From contig JAVDOI010000003.1 in NCBI GenBank assembly GCA_032191485.1, positions 27,427,336 to 27,491,335 on the forward strand: a DNA stretch of 64,000 nt, written 5' to 3'. Below, piece by piece: positions 1 through 10,564 of this stretch (positions are counted from its first letter, which is position 1; each line of letters begins with the position of its first letter). The notes beneath the pieces were generated by a model. The model worked only from the letters and a program-made list of their open reading frames with translations. It ran no database searches and was not told the DNA's origin. This DNA comes from Leptoclinus maculatus. Its lineage: Eukaryota; Chordata; Actinopteri; Perciformes; Stichaeidae. The translations under genes and the position numbers were made by a program.

Positions 1-1195
1 TGGGATGGAGTTGCTGCGATTGCCAGGGCTGCTGCTTTACACCATTCGCATGGCGTTCGCCCGCTCTGCTGCTGAAAGGAAATATGTGAAACAGGTGTGT
101 AAAGGCATTGTCCATCAAAGGAACACTACACCTAGAAGTCAGTGATGTATTTCACTGTATATCAACGTCCGGAAAACACCAGGGCCCAGTCCTGTCCAGT
201 TATACTTTTTTATTTTGCAATAAATAGACAGAATTTGCCTTATTTTCAGCCTGACCTCAACATTTACATGTCAACTCATTGTTTTTGGCTTCTTTTTACA
301 GAATCAGGCCTATGAGTTTGAATTTGGAACCATGTATGGCTGGTCCCTATGCGTGCTCACTGTCATCATGGCTTACAGCATCATATGTCCCATCATTGTG
401 CCTTTTGGTGAGTAGTTATGAGGCCGTACACAAGCATGCATGGACTGACTGCATGCACACAGTCAGTCCAACCCCTTTACCTCTTTATTGCTCGTTTGTT
501 TCTTAGATGGATATTTTTATTTCTTCTTAGATTTTTAGTGTTACATTTATTGTATTATATTTGAGATGTCTTTTTATATTTACTATTTGTTTTGTTTCTT
601 TAATGGAGCCTCCCAGCAAAAGCATTTCACACGATTGTACTGGTATAAACTGGTGTGACAATAAACATCTTGAGTCATGAATCACAGTGGATACACGGCG
701 TATCATCAGTAGATCGATCTGACATTCTCTCGATTGCGTTAGCCAGAGACCTCAGTGTCCATTACACACTTCTATACATACAGTATATGTCCCTTCTACC
801 GTGGGGTTTTAAAATGTCTGTGTGTCTGACTCTCATCAGGTCTCCTGTACATGATACTGAAGCACCTGGTGGACAAACACAACATGTACTTTGCCTACCT
901 ACCCGCTACCATTGACCGCCAGGTCCACCTGGGAGCTGTCAATCAAGCTCTGGCTGCGCCCATCATCTGCCTAATATGGCTTTACTTCTTTTCTGTCCTC
1001 AGAGCAGGTAGGAAACAAGTGTGTGTGCTCAACCTGGAGAAAGTTAACATCAGTAAAGTGACCTGAGATTCACTAAGAGGACACTTAAAATGCAAGATTT
1101 CTGTCCTGAAGACAGAATGTGTTACTATATAAACTACATGTAGGTGTTCGCATGCAGCTACATAGAAAGTCAAGCCCTATGCCACTGTTTAAACG

Positions 1196-1229
<34 letters not shown>

Positions 1230-2111
1230 TGTTTCAGGTTTCTGGACTGCCACATCTCTATTCACACTGGTGGTCCTGTGCATCACTGTCTTGATCTGCC
1301 TCAGCTACACCTGCTTTGGCCACTTCAAGTACCTCAGTCCACACAACTATGCGGTGAGCGTTTGGTTTCGTGTGCACAAATGCCGTCACTTCTTAGTCTT
1401 CCCTCCCACTGAGCGTTCATATTGTTTGTGTTCTTTTGCAGGTGAAAGAGGAGGACGGGGATACAGTAGAGGGAGGGGAAGACAACACCACGGTACTGTA
1501 CTTGTTCCATAACAAAGTCCACAGCGCGAATAAAAAGATCAGATGTATTTAGGGCAGGCCGGATCTTAAGTTCACTCGCCTGAGCTTTGCCATGAATTCT
1601 ATAACGCTATTTGTCCCCTCTCTGGTTTGTTATTCATTAACAAAGTAAAATACCAGAGCTATTGAGGTCAATGTTTCATCTTTGGTTTCTGAACAATGTG
1701 CTAAAGATTGTTCACAATGAGCTGTCCTTGCAGGTTCACATCTAACACCCAGTTTGTCTCATACATTTTGAGGATTTGTTTTCTTTCCCTTTAACATTGT
1801 TTTGTATCAAAATCATACGTTGGGCATTGCATGCAGTATTGCATCATATACAGGAGTTGTATCGGGGAGGATAAAAGAATACACACAACTGAACGTTGAA
1901 ACACGCCCTTAAGAGCCCTTTGTTTGTTTTCAGTACTCATCTCTTTTGTATTGTGTAATTACAGGTCTACCTTCCCAGAGTGCTTAATCCCAAATCGCCT
2001 GCCAGCACACAAGAGGGGGCTAAACCTCAGCAGTCTTACGGCTCTACAGAGGGCAGCCCGGTCCACGGCTCCAGCCCACTGCCAGTCATAGTGCCTATGC
2101 CGGATGACTGA
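1..2111 (+). CDS. tmem63a: TMEM63 family mechanosensitive cation channel, C-terminal exons (partial, most like TMEM63A)
   Basis: Six coding exons join in one frame: 1-94, 302-407, 840-1007, 1238-1353, 1442-1492 and 1965-2111 (TGA at 2109-2111). All introns are GT-AG. The 5' part lies outside the window. The product carries the last transmembrane helices of the OSCA/TMEM63 channel fold: family-typical stretches are ELLRLPGLLLYTIRM, YEFEFGTMYGW, ICPIIVPFG, then LLYMILKHLVDKHNMYFAYLP, AVNQALAAPI and TCFGHFKYLSPHNY. A short hydrophilic, acidic cytoplasmic tail follows (VKEEDGDTVEGGEDN), then YLPRVLN and QQSYGSTEG. The family forms stretch-activated cation channels in plasma or lysosomal membranes (established knowledge). 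The tail motifs YLPRVLN and QQSYG resemble TMEM63A (YVPRILN, QQTYG) more than TMEM63B or C, whereas TMEM63B is the paralogue nearer VEGFA in human. Family assignment is firm; the paralogue letter is an inference. Confidence 0.9.
1197..1228 (+). repeat. (TG)16 microsatellite beside a tmem63a splice acceptor
   Basis: An uninterrupted TG tract ends nine bases before the exon that begins at 1238. It replaces most of the normal polypyrimidine tract of that acceptor; only GTGTTTCAG separates repeat and exon. Confidence 0.95.
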
Positions 2112-2196
2112 ATCAGCTTTTTTTTCCAACTCCGACTCAAAGCATTGGAGTCAGGATGCCCACGACTCCCGACCATGAATCTGCTTCATTCATAAA
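2112..2196 (+). other. tmem63a proximal 3' UTR
   Basis: Sequence directly after the tmem63a stop codon. No AATAAA occurs before the transposon-like element starting at 2197, so the transcript probably runs into that element or uses a variant signal such as ATTAAA near 2217. Confidence 0.55.
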
Positions 2197-2928
2197 GGGC
2201 CTCATGCAAGAGGAGAATTAAACGTGTTTACCAATTTCCTCGTATTTAGAATTTTGTCTTGGGTACGAACACAAGACCTGTCGTTGGAGTCGTGCAATTA
2301 GTATTTCACTAATGGCAATTATGAGCTTTAAAAACCCTATATAAATTACACTTCATAATTATATTGACATTATCCTGTTTGAATTATAGGCTAATATGAT
2401 TCTATATGTATTAATTTAGCCTAACGATATCGCCAATAGTTTAAATTGTCTAACACTACAATATCAACATGAACATTTCAAACAGCAAAATGAATTAATT
2501 TATTTGACCCCCTCTCGCTGCAGTCGTTGATAGTGTTGCTGTGGCGAGACATATTTCATATCGGACCCTCAGGTGACACGGCATTAAAAGCACTCGTTAT
2601 TTTCCCACATTGCTCGACTATAGCTAGCAGGTCCCTTAATCCTGCTGTTAAAAATGATAGACTTGTCCTTTACGGATCCCCGAGAGCAGGACTTCAATAC
2701 AGGAAGTGAGGCAGGACGCGTAGCCTTATATGGCATTGTTGGAGCATAATCATGCAAATGTGCAATTATCACGAATGCACGCTCATTTACGCACAGGTGG
2801 CGATCGCCATGTTTACGCTGGTCATTTACACAGTTCTCTGAAGTTGGGAGCGTTGGCTGAATCTGACGTGGCTCAGAAAAAAAACTAAAAGAAAGATAAG
2901 CGTACGAAAGTGTTCTTGCATGAGGTCC
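2197..2928. mobile_element. Non-autonomous DNA transposon-like element with terminal inverted repeats
   Basis: The left end GGGCCTCATGCAAG (2197-2210) and the right end CTTGCATGAGGTCC (2915-2928) are inverted copies with 13 of 14 bases matching, bounding 732 bp. Inside there is no plausible transposase frame, so it would depend on another element for mobility. I see no clear target-site duplication at the borders, and the superfamily is not assigned. Confidence 0.6.
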
Positions 2929-5900
2929 AATGATTTCAGCATTGAAGTCAGAGTTTGAATTCACCTCGAACCCCTACTGCTCAGACACAGCCTGTCCCAT
3001 TGAGAGAAAATGGCCAGATGGTACAAGAGAGTGACGTGCAATGGATTCTAAACAGCATTGTGTGTCGCCGAACGCTAGTCCGACTTTCTTACCTTCTGCT
3101 TCTGGATAGATATGAGTTAAGAGTGCCAGTGGGGGGGGGGGGGACAGTGTGTTGAATTTGAATTGCTTCTTACAGGAAAGACGGTAAATAGGAATTTATT
3201 TGATGTTCGGGTCATTATTTGCACTTGATCAGCATAGCGCACACATCCATGACACAAACCCTCCGAGTCTTCTATTTTGAATCGTATCGGTCGAGGATTT
3301 TCTCGCCAATTCACCAAAGGACTGTTTTTGCCAAAAAAACTTGCCATTTCAAACAAGCCACGACGTTGGATTCCAACACCGGAGTCCATTATTTGCACAT
3401 GCTGAAGCTTAATTATGCAAGAATTACCAGAACAATCAAGCCGGCAAAACACTGACGCCAAAGAGGCGGACATGCAGAGCTTTTCTGTTTGCTGCTTGTT
3501 ATTGTGTTTAGATTTCTTCACCACAGTGCCTTTTTTTTTGTGATGCTTTTTGAACACCTGCCAAGGGAATTAATATTGCCTCATGTTCATAATGCACTTT
3601 CTGTATCAAGAGAGGCCTGTTTTGTGTCTACTTGCTAGATGTGTAATTAGACAAGAGAGCATTTGTATCAGTATTGCTGGAGTTTTGCACCCGAACATTT
3701 TTGTTTTCGTCTACACGTGACAATGGTGGGAGCCATTATTTGATATGATTGTTTAAGATAGGTCAATCATGCTGTTCCATTTAATGAAGGAACGTTTCAC
3801 ACAGGTCAATATTTATTTTGTATTTAATGTACTCTGGAATTATGTTTTTGCAGCTTTTTTTTAAAATGTGCATTCTAACAAGGAGCTACATTTTAAAGGC
3901 AAACTTGTAACTGCACAGTGATTGATCATGTCTTCAGATTGAATATGTTATGGTGAACTTTTAGCTTTGTACATGGTGATTAAAATGTCCAACATTAAAC
4001 ATTCCTTCATGCAGTTTTAGAATACAAACATCAGGAACAACTTTACAAGTCTTGCCATTTGGGGGCACTGTTGAGCTGCAGTGGGGTAGTAAATCCACAG
4101 AAGTGCAAAAAAAAAAGGACAAATGCAGTGTTTCATTGAGGATTCTTAACTTATTCCGACATTGGTATGAGGCGACAATTCCAGTAGCTCCACCTCCTCA
4201 CCTGATCTTTCGCTATTGTCTCCCTTTTCTTTTGCTTCCTCTTTTCTCTGCCCTTTTCCCCTTTCTCACCACGGTACCTGCCTCCGCTAACAAGAACCTC
4301 TATTGTCATTTGAGGACTTTTAGCATTCTGCAGTGATTAGTGTAGTTGTTAAATATGGGTAATGAAGTGCTAAGCTAACAACATTATATAGGTTATTAGC
4401 TGTGGCTTAGAGACGGGTTTGTACCCTGATGGAGCCTCACAATAGTTCTTGAAATTGGCCAATAAAAATCAGGAACAGCAGCTACTGAAATGCTCCTTTA
4501 TAGCTTAACAGCAAGTATCTGAGACACTCTTTTCTTGGGTTTCATTATTCTACATACTTAAAAGTCACAATGTGTCATCCCACTAATAACGGCATGTTTA
4601 GTCACTGGGCACACTCAAGGGTTAAAGATTGTTTATAAAGAGACTTAGTGATATCAGTTTTTATAAGATCTGAGTGAACCAAAGGTTATTGATTGCGCTT
4701 TCCCCCGAATGTCGGACAAAGATTAAGTATTTCAAAACAATCTCTCACTTGGTGGTGCGCGGGTGTGTGATTAAGCAATACAAAAAAAAAAATTGTGTCT
4801 TCAGTGCTGAATGATCTCCAGTATGCCAACAGTAATAATAAAACCCACAATATAGCTTTTTTTTTTTTAATGAAAATCTAATAATCACAAAAACGTGCAC
4901 TGCATGACCCCCATACAAAGAGACTTGGAGACAGATTTGAACAGACATACCTCAACAAAGTCACATGAGAAAGCTGTGCAGGGTCAGGATGCGGGGGCAC
5001 TAATAACTTGCAGATATCCTCATGTGGCTCCAAGGATGAGCTGGGAAAGAGATGAGCGCTTGATATTAGATACCTGATATACTGTCTATGGGTTGTGTGT
5101 ATGAAGTGTGTGTTTAATGCACAAGAAGACCGTCTCCTGCGAGCTCAGCGGAGCGGGAGAAATGTGGACGTTATGGCTGCAGGAGCCTGGGAAGCAGCTC
5201 TGTACAGCTTTTCCAAAACCCAAACTGTGACCCAAAGTTAAAACACACCCCAAATTCACTGGCTCAGTTTCGGCCCACATGGTTTTGGGCTTCTAGTAAT
5301 GGGTGTGTGAAAGTTTGATCATACGACATGCAAACTGGGAGCGGTTTGTGGCATCTGATGTTGAAACAGCTCAGCCAGATGTTCTCACAGACATTATCTA
5401 CAACTGAACACCTAACCAGGTCCTCTCACTCAGACACTTAAAGGGATACTCAAGATAAAGGGATGGTCATAAAGAAGTCGTCCTGGCCTTCAGTCCCTCA
5501 CAAGGGGGAAGATCTAAAAATGCTGAATCATAAATTTCCCTTCTTGCTAAAAGCTTTTTTTAGTCTCTTTTTGTCTGGTAACTGTCCAGATCTTTTAAAC
5601 CTCACCCCCCCCCAGTCTATTGTGACCCAAGTCATTTTTTTAAGTGCACCAAAAGTGACTCTCCAGGTTACGCTAGAACTTTATTTGAATCCATTAATTG
5701 GAAGCAACTGAACATGGCCGCTAGTTTGGCTATAATTATAATCGTCTTGGAAATAATTAGAAACTTTACAGAACACAATATTTAGAAATTACAGACCTTG
5801 AAAATAAGTGTTAGAAAGAAATAATATTTGGTTTCCTGCTGAGCGTTCGATGAGAAGATCATTGCCACTCTAAATATACAGTAGTAAGGAGAGATGTTGG

Positions 5901-6676
5901 TACAGATTAAACAAACGAGGTGTTCATTTGTTAGCTTTAGACACCTTCTTTGGATACCACCTGCTGCCAGTGTTTGTGCAAAGCTAACTGTCAGCAGCTT
6001 CTCATTCAGTGCCGTCACGAGAACAGCATCAATCTTCTCAGCAAGATAAGCGTTTTCCTTATGATGTCAAACTCTTCCTTTACAGAGCTGTGACCAAGAT
6101 ATGTAAGCAGGAAAGTTAACAGTGGGGAAAAGGACAGAATATTGATGAGACACTGTTTCTAAATGACCGTAAACATATATCTTTGGCATTTCTTGATACT
6201 TATTGGGCGACATGTACACCGATACGGATACATCTGCAACAAGCTAATATTAGCCGCCATGTTGGCATGGGCAATTTATTAGTAATCTGTTTTGTAATCT
6301 GTTTTCCATTTGTCAACGGAAAGTGGCGATACTAGATTTTGAAAGTACAGTGTGAGGAGAGTATTAACTAAAAACAATACGCTTTGAAATTTGAGGAAAA
6401 CAGATTAAAAAAAGAAACCTGTTGATAATAATTATCCATTTCGAACAGTTTGTCGGCACCACAGGTCAAATGAAACCGCAGTAATTTATCCTGTACGGTA
6501 TTACTAGTTTACACAACACGCCTTTCTTTAGATCAAAATATTTACCCAGTCTTAATCCAAAACCTCTGTTTGTATGTAGGTGTGCAACCCACTGAACTCA
6601 GTGCCCTCAATGCATTCTTGGTATTGTTGTCGTCTGTTCTTTTGTATACCACAGACACTATTATTTAGCCACTTCA
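2929..6676. other. Intergenic sequence between tmem63a and rsph9, first part
   Basis: No exon chain, RNA gene or protein-like frame recognised. It contains a G12 run near 3131-3142, an AT-rich stretch near 3700-4030 with ATTAAA motifs, and small A runs. Reading frames here are short and low in protein character. Confidence 0.6.
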
Positions 6677-6758
6677 CTCTCTCTCTCTCTCTCTCGCTCT
6701 CTCTCTCAGTATTCACATAATTCTGCACTCCCAGGACACTGAACTTAAGAAACAGCCC

Positions 6759-6830
<72 letters not shown>
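6677..6830. repeat. CT and TG microsatellites
   Basis: A nearly pure CT tract (6677-6707, one CG interruption) is followed after about 55 bases by a pure TG tract (6762-6830, about 69 bases). Confidence 0.95.
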
Positions 6831-6832
<2 letters not shown>

Positions 6833-6954
6833 CAAATAGGAATAAACCCCATTTAGAGTTCTGAGGTTTTGAGGTCAGGTTTCCTTCATGTCACCACCAA
6901 GATCGATGGATGTGACCTCTGACTGCTCCAATTTGTATATAAACATAGCGCTGG

Positions 6955-7083
6955 CCAATCACAGCATCGCGTGGGATGGTGCCAGCCAATGAGAGCGTCT
7001 GGCAGCATCGTGCTCTGTGGCACTCCCATCTTTTGTCCGTCAGGATTAGTGCCGTGGCAACGCTGGTCGCCTGGGAGGTGAGT
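6955..7083 (+). promoter_or_regulatory. Possible promoter with paired CCAAT boxes
   Basis: Two direct CCAAT boxes lie at 6955-6959 and 6986-6990, 31 bases apart, a spacing typical of NF-Y controlled promoters. A GGCAAC half-site (7056-7061) resembling part of an RFX X-box follows, then GAG|GTGAGT at 7076-7083, a good splice-donor match. The block is richer in CpG than its surroundings. No following protein exon could be recognised, so this might be a promoter and first exon of a non-coding transcript, or chance. Confidence 0.35.
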
Positions 7084-9340
7084 TTCCCAGAGCAGCGGGA
7101 CCAGGACAGAAACAGGACGCTTCGCTCCAAGTATTACTTCCCTCCCGTCCAATTGGGAAACAGAACCGGAGTTGTGTGTCTGTGTGGGTCACTCTGTGGC
7201 CTCCAACTCCAACACTTCCACCTATACTGCCAACTCTAATGGGGTGACATCCTGAGCCACAAGCTCAAAGTGTGTTTGTCTGTGTGAGTGGATGGGTTGG
7301 TGAGGGGCTGTCCTTGTGTGTTCTCTTCTGTGTGGGGTACTCTGTAAAAAAAAAAAAAAAAAGTCACCCCACTCTCCCTCCCTTTTCTGTTGGTGCACTA
7401 CATTAGCCAGAAGGGCAGCGAGCCAGACAGCTGAAATCACCGCTGCTGATGAAGCATGTGACTCCAGACCGAGGCCCTTTTGTTTGGACAATTACAGCCA
7501 ACACACAGAGCCCTGGAAATGCAGTGTGGCATGGGAATAGGCAGGCATGGGAATGAATGGACATAAGGAATTATTAAAACCTGCTTGTGTTCTTTCGAGA
7601 AACTGCCTGAAATGGGTTCTTAAAAGTCACAACCCTCAAGATTTTTTTTCATGAAATCAAACCTCATTTTTGATACCATTTATAGTTGGTATTATTTCTG
7701 CAAAAAGCCATTCAAAGTATTCATATTCTGTAATGACCTCTTTAGACAGTAGTTTTCATTGTTCCCATGCTGGATTCAACTTGCCTTCCCCCGCCCAAGG
7801 GATTCACAACAAACAATGCTTGCTTCACATGAAAGTGGCTGGTTGGACGCAGCAGGGAGGAAATGTCGGATTTGCAGCTCTGATACAGGGTTAGGTGAGT
7901 GAGCAGCGAGCAATGAGGCTGATGTCAGTGAGATAAAATTACAAACGGTAACGCTGCATGGATTACATGCATGCCTCATTTCCTGTGAATCCCTTGTGTG
8001 TGTGTGTGCGAAGGCAATTTCAATGGCACACCCCGCCGCTTAAAATGAAAATGACTTCATCGATAGGTTGATATAAATACTAATGCAGAAAAAATGCCAA
8101 AGATAAATTGTATCGAAAGCAGGGTTTGATTTCATGGAAGTCTTTAGGGTTATAACTTTAAGTGGTGAGGATACGAGGGTTAGAATGAATTCAATCAGCA
8201 TGAACGAGAACACGGCCCTGCCTGTTATCGTGTTGTTTTTTTCGGTTTTGCCACATCTAAATGAAGTTACAAACTCAGAAACCCAGAAACAAATCAATAC
8301 AGTGGAAGCCAAGATTGTCAAGCAAGGTGAGAGACCGAAATAGGATCACCACAAGATTAGCCCCGACCTGGCAGACTGTCCAAAATCATTTGTTGGACAG
8401 AAGCCAATCCTGTTTTTCTAAGTGTACAGTAAGTTAAGCCAGCTTCACACTGCGTATACTGGTTGAGACTGCTGGGTCTGAGCCAGGATAAACCAAACAA
8501 CCGATGTGTCTTTTAAACAGGATTTGCTCCACATGCTGCTCAGAGAAACCAATGATGTCAGCACTGCTCAGTCTCCCTGAGACCAGGAAGTTACATCTAA
8601 TATCAAAGCTTTAACACAAGGTTATCAATCGTAATCATTGGAGGATGAAAACTCGCAAATACTGCAAGACTAGCGGGTGATTGCGATGGTGGATGGTTGC
8701 CCTATACTCCACAATCACAAGAGCAAGTTACCTTGAACTATGGACAAATGTACCTCTCCTCTCTAATTACAGAGGTATTTGTTAACTATTCAGGTGAACA
8801 TCAACATGCTCTCAGGCTGTTTCTGTTCCCTAATATGCAGGCAAACGCACACAATGATTGTCTGTACATAGTAAATGCACCCTGAGATGGTTTTTCTATT
8901 ACCATGTTAGAGGGATCTAAGCTTGCATCCTGCCAGCTGTGCAAAGAGCTAACTGATTCTGTCAAGTCATTTTGGTCTAAACTGTCTGACACAAAACTGT
9001 CAGACCCTGTGTTTGGGCTTCCTTAGTCAAAGAGAGAGAGAAAGAGAGAGGGCTGGCAGCCTCCACACAGAGCTCCAGAAAAAAAAAAAGAAATCACAAG
9101 ATGGCTGTAAGAAAGAGAAAAGTCCCAAATAATAATAAGAATTTGGAAAATCCATTTAAAGAGACATAACATACTTTACTGTATACAGAGTATCTATGTT
9201 TTTTGTGTTTAATACCTTTTTCATGGCAGACATTTGCCTTATTACAATATGACGTTAATGATGGCTGCTTCCCATTTAGGTGTTCCCTGCTTTCATGCAT
9301 TAACTGGTATTTTTATCACTTTACAATAACAGATAATAAA
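7084..9340. other. Intergenic sequence between tmem63a and rsph9, middle part
   Basis: No gene recognised. It includes a run of about 17 A's at 7345-7361, a short TG tract near 7996-8008 and purine-rich GA patches near 9030-9050. Frames with start and stop are short and carry no known motif. Confidence 0.55.
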
Positions 9341-9740
9341 AATGAGTAGTTACCTGGCAACAAATGAGAAATGAACGAGGAACTAACTGCTAGTTAACTA
9401 TTAGTTTATGAGTAACTCCTAATCAAATGCTATAGAGTAAGTAATAATTATTAATTATTAGTTAATTGAGAAACGAGTGAGGAACAAATCAGAAACAACT
9501 TGATGATTGATAAATTGATTAATGAATTTCCCTAATAATTCCTAATGGAGGATTGAGGGATAATGATAAATTACTACAGACTGGGATATCCTATAATAAT
9601 GAATAATTAAGTAGGTTAATTATTAGTTCTTGGACACTTAGAGATAGACAATGTCAAGATATTGTGTTCGATTTTAGTTAACATAATAGTGACACACATG
9701 TTTCACTTTATTGACTGTTCCTTCCTAAAATTAATTATGC
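9340..9740. repeat. AT-rich sequence with internal degenerate repeats
   Basis: The block repeats variants of TTAATTATTAGTTAATTGAG, such as TAGTTAACTATTAGTTTATGAG near 9393 and GGTTAATTATTAGTTCTTGG near 9614, and twice carries AACGAGKGAGGAAC-like sequence (near 9375 and 9472). This suggests a degenerate interspersed repeat with internal periodicity. It resembles AT-rich repeats I recall from teleost genomes, but the family name is unknown to me. Confidence 0.45.
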
Positions 9741-10055
9741 GTTTGTACCTATAGCAACCAGTAGTTTGGGGTTAATTCCTTACCGGTAGTGTATGGGGTG
9801 AGACAGGAAGCTGCCATTAAATGTCTCCCCAGGCAACAAATTAAACTAAATACAGCCATATTAATATTTACACTTCTTCTCGCACGCACTCACTTGAAAA
9901 CCTGGGGCATGACGTCAGACCAGACTCGCGAGTGCTCTGGTTTGTATAAACACTACAAGCAAAACACACCGAAAATTAGATGTCAACTATTTTTTTTGTG
10001 TCGTTCCTGTTTTAGATGTTTTACATTTACACGTTTTAAAAAAATGATGTTTAGA

Positions 10056-10083
10056 AAAAAAAAGAAAAAAAAAAAAAAAAAAG
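10056..10083 (+). repeat. A-rich tract upstream of rsph9
   Basis: An almost pure A tract with one G interruption ends about 140 bases before the rsph9 start codon, next to its putative promoter. Confidence 0.85.
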
Positions 10084-10113
10084 TAAACAAACGTTTCCGG
10101 CGCAACAGGGTTT

Positions 10114-10128
10114 GTTTTCATTAGCAAC
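10114..10128 (+). promoter_or_regulatory. X-box-like RFX site of rsph9
   Basis: GTTTTC-ATT-AGCAAC fits the loose X-box form RYYNYY-N3-RRNRAC, the site bound by RFX factors that switch on cilia genes. It lies 95 bases before the rsph9 ATG, the usual place. The left half-site is weak relative to the strict GTNRCC consensus. Confidence 0.5.
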
Positions 10129-10222
10129 CAAACGTTCGAACCTGAAAGGCTTTGGTTCGCCCAGATATCTTTACGTTAACTACGTTAATATCTACGCTTT
10201 AAAGTCGTTTACTACAACAACA

Positions 10223-10516
10223 ATGGACTCGAGTGTGTTGTCCTATTCTTTGGAACTCGTGGCCGGTAGCGGGAGCACTTTAAGCGTTGAGCAAAGAGCC
10301 GCTCTGCAGACTTCTGTGGTGCTCCTGAAGAAAAACTACAAGTTCCACCGCGTCTTGTTCTGGGGCAAAATATTGGGAATAAAAAAAGATTATTTTATCG
10401 CTCAGGGGAGAGGAGAAGATGAGATGCAGGATAAAAAGAATCTCTATAGGTAATATAGCCTCTTCTGTGATTCTGTGTCTTTGTAGCTATATGTCTGCAC
10501 AGTGTGACATAGCATC

Positions 10517-10564
<48 letters not shown>

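Noticed and set aside
2584..2964. 126-codon minus-strand frame in the element after tmem63a
   Set aside because: Lies within the inverted-repeat element, has no transposase motif, and no recognisable family features.
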